Assembly (NCBI GenBank): GCA_907163375.1
Contig: CAJQUW010009236.1
Coordinates: forward strand, 124,001-188,000
Direction: 5' to 3'
Source: Prostheceraeus crozeri
Taxonomy: Eukaryota > Platyhelminthes > Polycladida > Euryleptidae
Length of the DNA stretch: 64,000 bases
Shown: positions 1 to 9,390 of the stretch, one piece after another
Numbering within the stretch: position 1 is the first letter of the stretch
Layout: the number at the start of each line of letters is the position of its first letter
Program-made: the position numbers and the translations under genes
The notes under the pieces: model-generated
The model's input: only the letters and a program-made list of their open reading frames with translations
What the model was told of the DNA's origin: nothing
Database searches by the model: none

Positions 1-1647
1 AAGATGTCGTCGAAAGTTCAGATTGAATTTGCGTAGAATCACAGTGATAAAATATTCGTGTTGAAAGTCATTTCATAGGAATTTCAGAATGGTGCTCCAG
101 TGAGCCATATCCAACCTTTTAGGGTGCAAGTTTGAAAAGCTCTGTATCTAAAAGTCAGGAAAGCTACGTTCACGTAGTTTGGTTTCAAAAGATCGACAAT
201 ATGCGATTAAAGAAAGGTTATCAGAAAGCTCTCGATATCAACTCGACGACATCACTGATGTAATCATTCGCAAATGGATAGCTTTATGAACCTCTGGGGT
301 ATGAATCCTCTGCGGAATAAAACAAAAACTGTCTTTCGAAATTCTGTATTTATGTCAAAATATAAAAGAAATTAAATGGTTAATGGGCTGGGCCTTCGTT
401 AACTTTCGATTGAAACAAAGTTCTTTGATCTGTTTTTAGCATCATTTCATATGGCTAATTTCTCTCGCCTCTTGTGAATTACGTCAATGGACTTCGATAT
501 ATTTTATTTTGCACGGAGAACCTATGTGTCAAGGATGAAGCGATCTCCATGATCCCTCCATCATCTCTCTTCCGTGATGCAGCCATAAAGAGTGTCGATG
601 ACTCTTCATTCGCTCCTCTGCATGCCAGCATGCGCGGTATACAATGTTTTCAGTACGCTCCGCCACCTCTCAATGGTGAGCAGTTTGTCCAACCCACCTA
701 ATAATGAATCGCAGCCCGACTGTAACTGCAGTGACACTAATCTGAATGCACTGTTCAGGCACATTTGTCTTATGAAATGAGGCGGATGAAGATGATTGGA
801 AAGAATGTTGTTCCACTTGAAAATACAAATCGTCAGTCTTTCCACAACCGATCACATCTCTATTTTTGGCGAATTTGGGATAACGTAATTCACGCAAATA
901 AAACATCTACAGAATTAGATTCATCTGCGCGCGCTTCGGTTTCCTAGAAAGGAAGAATTGTACGTAACCTTAATATTGAAATGGCACATCACCGAATTAG
1001 AAAACTTGCTCCATCTCGAATGGATAATTCGTGTATCGCTTGCTATTGGAAATGGCAAACAATAAGCTGTCAGCAGAGGACAGTAGAGCCAGTGAGAGAT
1101 GCGTGCGTGCTGTGATATCACGTCGCACACACCAGAACACACATCGATGCGTGGCTTCGATTCAATGTATGCACTATACAGTGAGCAATGCCGAGGAGAG
1201 GATCATCAAGTGAACTAATTTTCGCACGCCTGCTACTTTCTTTAATAATGATCGGAAGGGTCAACATTATGGAGAAAACTTGTGAGCAATGATCTGAATT
1301 CTTCGAATCTGAAGGAATTTTGGCAATTGAAGCACTTTGCTGTAACTCACTTTAATCCGCAAGCGACGCACGACTTTTTTCCTATTTCTGTAAGGTATTA
1401 GGAATTCCTTTTTGCCCATCGAATACGTTCCTCAATGTGCCGTCCATTTCGTATTAATCACACTTCTAAAAACATCCTTTCTCCGTGATCGAATTATAAA
1501 GAAAACATAGGCCGGTTATTTTACCTTTTCTTTTATTTGCGACATTTTCGCCCTCTAGCAAATACACAGGGTGACGAAATGAAATGTTTTTATCCTATAA
1601 AGGGATGCAACAACGGAGTGATTACAACTTAGAAGATCTAGATAAAA

Positions 1648-1711
1648 TTGCGAAGCTTAAGTTAGACAATAATACAATTAGACATTTTATTGTCTAACTT
1701 AGGCTTCGCAA
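1648..1711. repeat. Inverted repeat, 25-bp arms
   Basis: Arms 1648-1672 and 1687-1711 are reverse complements with one mismatch (24/25), separated by 14 bp. It would form a strong hairpin. No open frame or terminator context is associated with it; it may be a tiny MITE remnant. Confidence 0.8.
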
Positions 1712-2314
1712 ATAAAATAAAAGATAAAATTGCTGGACTATGTTTTTCTTTATCATTCACGCATTCTTAATAAGAGACTGTCTTGCAGTTGCTTATAGCA
1801 TACAAAGTTGTTCGACAAACTGCATACTCTTTCCCATGCATAGAGTAGTTACAGTGTCGATTCAAAATGATATCTGTATACAGTGAAAATTTTTATATCA
1901 AAAGATTCAGTTTTTTGCGGAGATTACGTTCCCGTGGTCCAAAACATTTTTTGAGCAGCTTTGAAAAAGTCAAAATTTTGCCAATTCATATACTACCGAG
2001 ATGACGCCCTCCTAACTAAGCGGAAATTAAGCTGATTATCAAGGGAATTTCATGATACGTATTATAATGGAAGTCTTCATGAAAAAGTCGAGATATTATT
2101 CGTGCTATCTTGGCTGAAATTTCAAGTTTTTGATTCAATTTTCACTGGCATGATTTTATGATTCCCTCAATTCATGTTTCATTTATTGAATCTGAGTATT
2201 GATGTGGACCCATTTACAACTTTCAAAGTTAATTGAAATCATTGTCTTTGATTCGGTTATTTTGCTCTGCCAGTGGCAGGTTGCTTGTGATATGATCACG
2301 CTTAAGAAAATACA

Positions 2315-2551
2315 CTTGAGGTTGAGCATGAAAGTAATAGGAACCTATCGAATTGCTAATCTAACAAACATTAAATTCCCAAGGCTGTCATGACACTGAG
2401 AATCTATAAAATGCCATCATTCCTTCTGCATTACAATCATAATCACTCAATTCCGTGGCAATTTCTGCAAAACGAGTTCATTTAATAAATTCGAAGGTGC
2501 TTACACATTGGGGATTTAATAAATGCGGAGTTACCACTCTACCTAATATAC
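2315..2551 (+). repeat. Dispersed repeat copy A
   Basis: This stretch matches 45557-45842 in reverse complement, with scattered substitutions and one indel of about 50 bp. Shared landmarks include a CTTGAGGTTGAG start and a CTACCTAATATAC end. No coding frame is shared, so it is a non-coding interspersed repeat of unknown class. Confidence 0.75.
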
Positions 2552-3231
2552 CTACTCTATGTTCCCATGAGTAAATTTTTTATCTAAAAAGGACCGTATC
2601 TGAAAAGCGATCATTTTTATCGATTAAAAATTGCAAGTTACACTCTTCATTTATCCTGATAATCGTCATTGATCAGTGCAATTCTGTTTGTAACACCATC
2701 AAGATGATGAAAACTGATGGAGCTATGTACCTTAAAGTGACCATCGATGAGTTGAATAATGGATCTAGCAGTCGAGTCAGACAATCGATGTTCACAGGAA
2801 GTCCTTATGACCACCATCGATATCACATCTCATGTTTTACTTACGTGAATGTATAAAATAATCATAATTTATTTCTTACCACAATCACTGATTTTCAGGG
2901 CACTAAGGCAAGCTGGAAGCAGAAGAACTACAAGTGCAATGTTCATGATTGTATAGTGATATTGCAGTTTGGTTGATTAAAACATTTATATGCAAGCAAA
3001 TACTATAAAATGTGATCGAAGCAGATGCGGAGTTTTGTTCTATATACGTCATGGCAATTTGTCTCCAAAAAACAGAAGTCGACCGAAGTGATTAATGAAA
3101 GGAATTGCAGTGTATGCGTGTCATATTCTCATTAACTTCAAGCAAGCTCATTGATCGCCACTCAGTGTGCATTAAGTGCTTGTTTTTCCACTGTTGAGCG
3201 ATAACAGATAGGACTAATTACCGCAAAACCT

Positions 3232-3426
3232 CTTATATCGCAGCGCCTCCACTTAGATATCGGTCCATTAGAAATGTATGGGGCGGTATTAGTAGGTGTG
3301 TGGTCTATTACAGGGTTTTAGCTGGACTTATTAGCTGGAGGAGGTCTCTTAGAAGGTGGCGGTCTGTTAACAGGATGGCTGTCTCTTAGCAAATGGCGGT
3401 CTATCAGCAGGCGACTGTCTCTTTGC
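3232..3426 (+). repeat. Degenerate minisatellite, left part
   Basis: Imperfect tandem units of roughly 20-23 bp built around GGTCTATTAG and AGGTGGC-like words. The same kind of units resumes at 29823, directly after hAT1, so the array was split by that insertion. Confidence 0.65.
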
Positions 3427-3614
3427 CAGGGCCAGGCGCGGTTAACCGATTCAACCGGTTTAACCGCGCGGTTTTTGGGTAGGCAAAGCTAACATTCGAG
3501 TCAACCGCGCGGTTGAACCGAGAGGTGGTTAGGCAAATGAAGCATTCGAGTCATAGACGGTTCACTGTTGTCAACAACTCATTGAAAAAAATCCCAAGGA
3601 GAAATCGGCTTGTC

Positions 3615-3986
3615 AGTAGTTAGAATTGCGGACGCACTGATAGTGGATGCGAACATGGATTGGAACATGTGTTCCGAATTGCCAATGCGAACATGTTCCG
3701 AATTGCGAATGCGAACATGGATATGAACATGTTCCGAATTGCGAATGGATGCGAACATGGATAGGAACATGTAAATAGGAACCGCGTTCCGATTGATAGG
3801 AGAATTGAGATCATACTCAATGATTCGGAACGGCTTGTTCCGAAATTGAATTAGAGTATGTGAATTAGAATAGGGATGCGAACATCTATTTCGGTACTTA
3901 AACAGGTGTTTGTTTTGAGACTGCTTGCTCGAATGCGACAATTGTGGCCATTGTGACTATGATGACAATTTTATTTATTTTCATAA
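3615..3986 (+). repeat. Polinton left terminal inverted repeat (372 bp)
   Basis: Matches 23792-24163 in reverse complement; the one difference I found is an A/C at the GAGAT[C/A]ATACTC word. The repeat is internally reiterated with interspersed TGCGAACATG and GGAACATGT/ACATGTTCC words. Such internal iterations could bind a terminal protein or host factor, but nothing in the sequence decides this. Confidence 0.95.
3971..3979 (-). terminator. Possible poly(A) signal inside the left TIR
   Basis: TTTATTTAT on the plus strand gives overlapping AATAAA-like words on the minus strand, about 115 nt past the stop of the small minus-strand gene ending at 4096. Confidence 0.4.
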
Positions 3987-4095
3987 TGCGTTTACAGATC
4001 AGAAATTATGTTATGAATGTTCTATTATTTACTAATCAGAATCCCATTTACAGAATTTGCGAAATGAAAACAAGAGGTCTACAATGTAAGTGTAA

Positions 4096-4389
4096 TTAAC
4101 CATAAAAAATGAAAGAAGGTAAGTCACGTCCCTCGGGGGACTCTGTTAACTTCAAGAAGTCCTCAGCCCATTCGAGGAATGTTGCATTGTTTGTGAAGTC
4201 GTGATCACACTCGTGTATAGGGCACTTCGCCGACAGTCCTTTTCTCCTTTGGAGTGCTGTCACTGTTAAAGTCTTCCAGAGTTCCACTTTGCATCCGCAA
4301 CACAAATTAACCTTCGCATCCAACGATCCACCCATAATTACTTGACTTTCATTTTGGTAACAGAACAGTTGTTTCTGGGTACTCATCAT
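4096..4389 (-). CDS. Small Cys-rich Polinton protein, 97 aa, unknown function
   Basis: I do not recognise this protein. It has a central LCCGC group and a later CPIHECDHD group, a spacing that could hold one zinc ion, and no signal peptide or membrane segment. The start at 4389 has a second Met at 4386. A minus-strand TATATAAG lies at 4478-4485, about 90 nt upstream, and an AATAAA-like signal lies downstream in the terminal repeat. Together these support a short monocistronic gene. It is divergent from the gene starting at 4628, and the two share about 240 bp of intergenic DNA. By position it would be an early or accessory function, which is inference. Confidence 0.6.
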   Translation of the reverse strand: MMSTQKQLFCYQNESQVIMGGSLDAKVNLCCGCKVELWKTLTVTALQRRKGLSAKCPIHECDHDFTNNATFLEWAEDFLKLTESPEGRDLPSFIFYG

Positions 4390-4477
4390 GAAGTTGATTC
4401 GTAATAGATTCCTAATGTCTACTCAAGTCACGAGGATTAGAACTTGCTTAATTGGAACAATGTCATCCTTATATATC

Positions 4478-4544
4478 CCTTTAGGGAAAATCGGAACCTC
4501 TCTGATTGGCTGTTGGGAATTCCTTTGTTTAAAAAGTATATAAG
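4478..4544. promoter_or_regulatory. Divergent promoter pair with TATATAAG cores
   Basis: TATATAAG occurs on the minus strand at 4478-4485 (serving the gene at 4389) and on the plus strand at 4537-4544 (serving the gene at 4628). GATTGGC, a CCAAT box in reverse, lies between them at about 4504-4510. TTCCTTTGTT at 4520-4529 begins 17 bp before the plus TATA box, and the same decamer at the same spacing precedes the TATA at 6586. Confidence 0.65.
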
Positions 4545-4627
4545 TCCTAGCTGTGTACCAATTCTCATCAAAGGTTCTAATCCTCAAGTACCATATTATC
4601 AGCCATCTTATTCTAATCACATTGAAA

Positions 4628-5023
4628 ATGGAACGTATCACAGCACCTCCCACTTCTCCAGCTGAAGTTGAAAGGATCGAATCGGAACAGGTATTCAGAA
4701 CAGGACCCATAACTCCTCCGGAGTCATCCGAAGATGAGAATTGCATGGTACAGAGTAGTGTGTTCGAAACACCGGTGGAGGCCTTGATAACGGTGAAGAC
4801 ACGCTGTGGAAGAGATGTTCGAAATGCGCCCAGGAGGATCCACACGAAGCGAATAAGTGTGCGTATGGAACCCGATGAGGAAAATCTCACAACTGCGCTG
4901 GAGTTCAGCATTATAGAACCACCAACGCCTCGCCGCTGCCCTGGTGCCCCCAAGAAAACAAAAGTGTGTGTTCGTGTTGACTTAAAAAAACTCATTCCTT
5001 TTCCCAATATCAACAACATGTAA
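4628..5023 (+). CDS. Small Polinton protein, 131 aa, Pro/Ser/acidic
   Basis: Start chosen at 4628, about 90 nt downstream of a TATATAAG box; an in-frame Met at 4553 lies too close to that box. The N-terminal half has PP/SP motifs and an acidic SSEDE patch. The middle is Arg-rich. The C-terminus has PPTPRRCPGAPKKTK followed by a short basic/hydrophobic tail. The CP-x-AP-KK word superficially recalls short cyclin-CDK-inhibitor motifs such as those of plant SIAMESE-related proteins, but similarity this short may be chance. A long frame on the opposite strand is treated as a shadow because the TATA and CCAAT signals fit the plus strand. Function unknown; small early regulatory proteins are common in this position in related viruses. 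Confidence 0.6.
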   Translation: MERITAPPTSPAEVERIESEQVFRTGPITPPESSEDENCMVQSSVFETPVEALITVKTRCGRDVRNAPRRIHTKRISVRMEPDEENLTTALEFSIIEPPTPRRCPGAPKKTKVCVRVDLKKLIPFPNINNM

Positions 5024-5335
5024 CTTTTTATCTTAAATATGACTATACATAAATGAACAATCTTGTTTTTATAATTTCACAAATCGAATTTCTAATAGGA
5101 TTTGAATGGGAACTGGGGATAGATATATTCATCTCTGAAATAGCTACCTATAAGTATTTCTAAGTTTAATATTTGAAGGATATATATTTCAAATCACTTG
5201 TTTGAGACTTTGAAACAGCACCGAACGTACTAGAACAAATTTGAAATGAATATTAATGTGTAATTCAAATGATAGTCAAATTGGATGAAAGTTTGAATAG
5301 ATTTACAGTGTTTTTTGAATGCTTTTTTCACCTTA

Positions 5336-5668
5336 GGATGATATCATACATATTGCATACAATACATCATCAGCTAGAGAATGAAAAGACCTTTCTAATG
5401 ATATAAGGTATGTACCCATTCGATGAAGAAATCCCTGTTGTATGCAAGTGTATGCAGGAAGAAAAAATTTATAATTTCAATTTCTAAGTTTCTCAACTAA
5501 ATTCTATCTATCTTTCAAAGGGCTATAGCTGCTTCGGATGGTGTCATACATGTGTCATACAATACACCATTAGAATCAGCATGAAAAGAGCATTCGAATG
5601 ATATAGCATATGTACCTATTCAATGAAAAAATCCTTGTTGTATGCAAGTGTATGCAACTGGAAAAATT
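5336..5668 (+). repeat. Imperfect tandem duplication, period about 200 bp
   Basis: The block around 5336-5470 recurs at about 5536-5668, sharing GTCATACA, CATACAATACA and TTGTTGTATGCAAGTGTATGC. Coding capacity is nil. It lies in the non-coding block 5030-6560 of the Polinton. Confidence 0.7.
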
Positions 5669-5812
5669 CTAAGTTTTTTCTCAAAAATAACTAAGTTTTC
5701 AAGTTTTTGAAAATTTTCAAAGTTAAAGTTTGATCACTCGAAATGACCATAATGCATAAACTTCCACATGAACTTGACCTTGACCTTTGACTTGACCTTG
5801 ACCTTTGACCTT

Positions 5813-5865
5813 CATACACTTCATACACTTCATACACTTCATACACTTCATACACTTCATACACG
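5813..5865 (+). repeat. Microsatellite, 9-bp unit CATACACTT
   Basis: Six near-perfect copies of CATACACTT, preceded by alternating TTGACC/TTTGAC words and followed by a G10 run. Confidence 0.95.
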
Positions 5866-5884
5866 GGGGGGGGGCCTCAAAATT

Positions 5885-5974
5885 TCTCGGGCGCTTCGCG
5901 CCCTCGAAATTTTTCGGATTATAGGGTAAATAAATTTTCGAGTGCGCTTCGCGCACTCGAAAATTTATTTACCC
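5885..5974. repeat. Two perfect hairpins with CGCTTCGCG loops
   Basis: GGGCGCTTCGCGCCC forms a short hairpin near 5889. The second, at 5924-5974, has perfectly complementary 24-bp arms (5924-5947, 5951-5974) around TTC. A similar CGCTTCGC-centred hairpin lies at both ends of the mini-Polinton at 47720-53466. Confidence 0.9.
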
Positions 5975-6009
5975 ATGGGTTCCGGGTGCCATAGATACTC
6001 TTTTTGCTT

Positions 6010-6158
6010 CCCTAACCCTACCCCTAAACCTAACCCTAAACCTAACCCTAACCCTAAACCTAACCCTAACCTTAACCCTAACCCTAACCCTAACCTTAAC
6101 CCTAACCTTAACCCTAACCCTAACCCTAACCTTAACCCTAACCCTAACCCTAACCCTA
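6010..6158 (-). repeat. Interstitial telomere-like repeat inside the Polinton
   Basis: About 25 hexamers of CCCTAA on the plus strand (TTAGGG on the minus) with variants CCTTAA, CCTAAA and CCCCTAAA. The array ends abruptly in unique DNA on both sides. The apparent frames here (Pro-Asn repeats) are repeat artefacts. Confidence 0.95.
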
Positions 6159-6560
6159 GATACCATTAAATTTAAATTTGGCGCAAAATTTGATTTTTCG
6201 AAATTTGGCGCGAAATTTGATTTTACGAAATTTGGCGCGAAATTCAAATTTCGATTTTTGCGCGTTTCATGATGCAGTCTGGATTTAACTTCTTAAAACT
6301 TAATGACTTTTTCTTTATTATTTGAATTTAGATGAAATCCTTAACTTAAGTAGAATTTTAAATGTTTAGAACTGCAGGGAATCCATCTTCATCACATGTT
6401 AATTGGCTTAACTTCGCGGTTACATGTACCACTCTAGCATCAAAGACTTTGATGGCACTTTTCTATTTCATCATTAAAATATATCAGCTGTTTAGATTTG
6501 TTTGAATTCAACAGTTTGTTTTTCTATACCAATGTGATGTTATGATGACATCCGGTCTTT
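6159..6560. other. Non-coding Polinton DNA with AAATTTGGCGCGAAATTT repeats
   Basis: Three imperfect copies of AAATTTGGCGC(A/G)AAATTT lie at about 6174-6250, each partly palindromic. Beyond them the sequence is AT-rich with no gene. Confidence 0.6.
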
Positions 6561-6568
6561 GTTCATGG

Positions 6569-6594
6569 TTCCTTTGTTAGAATCATATATAAAG
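6569..6594 (+). promoter_or_regulatory. Promoter of the spliced gene
   Basis: TTCCTTTGTT at 6569-6578, then TATATAAAG at 6586-6594. The 10-mer and its 17-bp offset to the TATA box are the same as at 4520/4537. A non-coding first exon probably starts near 6620 and ends at an AA|GTGAGT donor near 6700, with the acceptor TTACAG at about 7306-7311 just before the start codon at 7314. Confidence 0.6.
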
Positions 6595-7313
6595 AAGTTG
6601 TAGAGCTCCGTTCTTCACTCATTTTTGAATTATTCTTGGTGCATAGCAGACCTCGTTCTCCGTCTCTCCGTTTTATCTATTTATAACTGCAATTCTGAAG
6701 TGAGTTCTACATTCTTCTATTCACTACTTTCTATAGTTTGGGAGTAGGAACATTACTAAGTTCTTATAACCAGATAGTTTAAAACATGTGGCTGGATCTT
6801 AAGTTAGGAACACTATATGTTATATTATTAAACAGAATTATTAATTTTCATAATTAATTATAACATTTTCAAAACCTATAAAGCACACAAGCTTATATGA
6901 TGAAATGTTTAAATAAACAAACATTTCCAAAGTGTGCTTCAAATTTGTAAATAATTCAAATGCTAATTTTGTTTTCAAAGTGATAGTCTGTGAACCATTT
7001 ACAAATTAAAAGTTGTTTAACCAAAGTCAGAAATGTTTATCTTTTCAAAACAACAGTTTCGTTTCTATGATTTCATTTCGAAATAAAATAATAATACATC
7101 AGCTGATTTCAATTTCATGTTAATATGTAAACAACCCTTTTCAAGATAAATTCAACATTTCGACTTTCGGTTTCTATCTCGAAAAATATATATCTCTGTC
7201 AGAAAATTAATGACTGTGGAATTACTTTCAAATATTTATACAATAGTTACTTAAATGAGTTCATATTTGCTAACAGACAATGTAATGACAAACGTTTTCC
7301 ATGACTTACAGAA

Positions 7314-9210
7314 ATGGTTCGTCAAGCAAGCATTGCACGTCAAAGATTAATTTTTCACTACTGCGAAACTTGTAAACAACCGGTGCGTCATGCCAACAAG
7401 AGTGGGCATAAAGATTGTAATTTCAAGGAGGGCTGCACTTATGTGTACTGCCTCACCTGCAGAGCCTACGTGCGAAGCACAAAAATGGCCAACGACGAAA
7501 AGTCCAAAGCCTTCATCATCCGGCATGCTACCTGTGCGCAGGAGAATGGCAGGGGTGGAGTTAACCTGACCTCGAAAGCCGAAAGAAATAAATTGGCTAG
7601 ACTGTTCGCGAAGGAGGATAGGGCTGCAGAAGGAGTTTTAAGTCAATGCGCAGAACCCTCAAAACCCCCAACAAAACCGCCCACAAAAAGGAAATTCAAG
7701 TCAAGAGAATTCCTGGACAGTGACTCGTCATCCAGTGATTTAGAGGTGAGTACTGATAACTGTACATGCTAAATTTAAAATAAAAAATGAATAATGTTAA
7801 GAACATTTGTTTCGCTATGTATGAAGTAAATTCAATTTTTAAAACATTTCAGTGTCCGAGGTCTCAAGCGAAGAAAAAGACTGACAAAATGTTACCTCAA
7901 GTGAGAAATGTAAGTCATGTTGATAAAAATTAATCACCTTTGATGTAAAATAATATGTTATTTCTCTTTACAGCTGTTTAAAATTCTGCCACCGATACCG
8001 AAGATGCGTGTGGTAGAAGAAACAAGTAGCCCACGTCCCGTAAGTACAGCTGTTATAGTCGTTATTATAAGTTCCTCTCACCACTTAATGTATCATACAT
8101 AATGCATTTACTCAATTATTCTTCTATCTTTTTCTACCGTTTCAGGTAATGAGATCCTTATCCCTGAAAAAGACCAGGGTTAATAGCGTCGCCTCAACAC
8201 CTGCGACTACAACTTCCGTTGAGGATAATGAGGAGCGTCCCTATACAATACGGGAGTCCTCATCCGATGAGAGGGAGGATTCAGACGAGAGTAGCGAATC
8301 TTCAACATCGACCACCTCGTCCTCTTCAACATCAACCACCTCGTCGCCCACATCTTCTGATGAGGATGAAGCAAGACATTCCCTTGTAAGTACCGAATTT
8401 AATAATTAATAACTAAATCTCATGATTTCTCTTGATAAATGCTGTTCTAAAATTATAACAGTGATATCTATTTTCAAAATAATTCGATTCAGGACAATTT
8501 TTCACCGTTGACTCCTGAGGTACGATTTTCACAATTTTGTTAGAACTGTAGTGCTCTATCCTCATTATAAGGACATATAGATAGTAAACAATTATTTCTT
8601 CTTATTTCAGGATATGTGTGATTTCGCATCACAAGAAATATCATTCTCCCGAATCCGTGCGTCGCCAACTTGCAGCGTTCAGCTGCCCCCTACACCGATC
8701 CTTCAATACCGAACTCCTGCTCCTACTCCGGTCCCCTTTCCTGCTCCTGCTCCAATCCCTGTTCCTGCTCCTACTCCGATCCCTGATCCTGCTCCTACTC
8801 CGATCCCTGATCCTGCTCCTGCTCCAGTCTCTATTCCTGCTCCTTTACTACAACAATACAATGTTGACCTAGACGATACATCCGAGAATGATGAGCGGCT
8901 AGAAGAGAGGTTAAAACTGTGCCAGCAACGCCTGAAGATGGCTGAGGAGAGGGAAACTAAGCTCAGGGAGGAGAATAGGGGTTTGATTGTGTCCGTTAGA
9001 AATTTAACACAGTCAAACCTACTATTGTCCTCCTCTGTAGCCAGAGGTGGTCGACAGTTTGTGCGTGAGACGCTGATGCACTTAGTGTTTCGCGATGGGG
9101 AATTGACAAGAGTGAGGCTGTCTCACATGGAGGACACGACCGACTGCTGTGAGCAGTGCCACCATATTAAACTGTCGCACAGCGACAGGGTCAAGTGTGA
9201 AAAAATGTAA
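7314..9210 (+). CDS. Spliced Polinton protein, six coding exons, Cys-rich head and coiled-coil tail, about 473 aa
   Basis: The coding exons I infer are 7314-7745, 7853-7909, 7974-8039, 8146-8385, 8493-8519 and 8611-9210. Every donor is GT(A/G)AGT or GTACG and every acceptor is a pyrimidine tract plus CAG. All introns are short (65-110 bp) and phase 0, and the exons sum to an uninterrupted frame, which is strong evidence of splicing. Exon 1 has Cys pairs resembling a zinc ribbon (HYCETC, then YCLTC) and a basic PPTKRKF stretch. Exon 4 is Ser/Thr/Asp/Glu rich. The last exon starts with reiterated Pro-Ala-Pro dipeptides, then a coiled coil of about 60 residues, and ends with Cys/His pairs (CCEQCHH). 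I do not recognise the family. A nuclear regulatory role is a guess. Multiple introns are unusual in Polintons. Confidence 0.7.
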
Positions 9211-9305
9211 ACTTTTTACTTTTACTTTTTGTTTTGACTTTAAATGGAAAAAGAAATTGTTACAAGTCCTGTCTTCTTATTTCATCGTAGATTGGAACAA
9301 ATGTC

Positions 9306-9354
9306 ATTGGCTAGTAATCGTTGTGACGTCATAGGATGATAAAAAATATATATA
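9306..9354 (+). promoter_or_regulatory. PolB promoter: CCAAT-like, CRE and TATA
   Basis: ATTGG at 9306-9310, a perfect CRE palindrome TGACGTCA at 9324-9331 and AATATATATAG at 9345-9354, 37 nt before the PolB start codon. Confidence 0.65.
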
Positions 9355-9390
9355 GTCTGCAAAATTATAATCCTCACCAGTTTAATAAAC

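Larger units (their letters stand above)
1..3231. other. Gene-poor flank, no supported coding gene
   Basis: AT-rich DNA with only short chance frames. Two things stand out and are listed separately: a hairpin at 1648-1711 and a dispersed repeat at 2315-2551. A possible small exon (acceptor-like CAG ending near 2898, open to a TAG near 2956) cannot be tied to any protein and is not called. Confidence 0.6.

Noticed and set aside
2898-2957. A possible host exon after a CAG acceptor
   Set aside because: It is only about 19 codons long, shows no family pattern and has no partner exon.
3579-3941. Frame of about 120 codons present in both Polinton terminal repeats
   Set aside because: It runs across the element boundary at 3615 on the left side. 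The right-hand twin ends differently in the flank. Tandem GAACATG words explain the open frame.
4423-5019. Long minus-strand frame opposite the 131-aa gene (198 codons)
   Set aside because: TATA, CCAAT and spacing support the plus-strand gene, and the minus frame has no promoter signal or protein-like domain. It probably mirrors codon bias of the plus frame.
5813-5865. A CRISPR-like array
   Set aside because: The 9-bp units are contiguous with no spacers, and the context is eukaryotic. No CRISPR array is present in the window.
5723-6247. Three frames over the CATACACTT and CCCTAA repeats
   Set aside because: They are translations of tandem repeats (Met-Lys-Cys, Pro-Asn and Val-Arg runs), not proteins.
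8618-8872. Leu-rich frame overlapping the last exon of the spliced gene
   Set aside because: A shadow of the Pro-Ala-Pro repeat in another frame.
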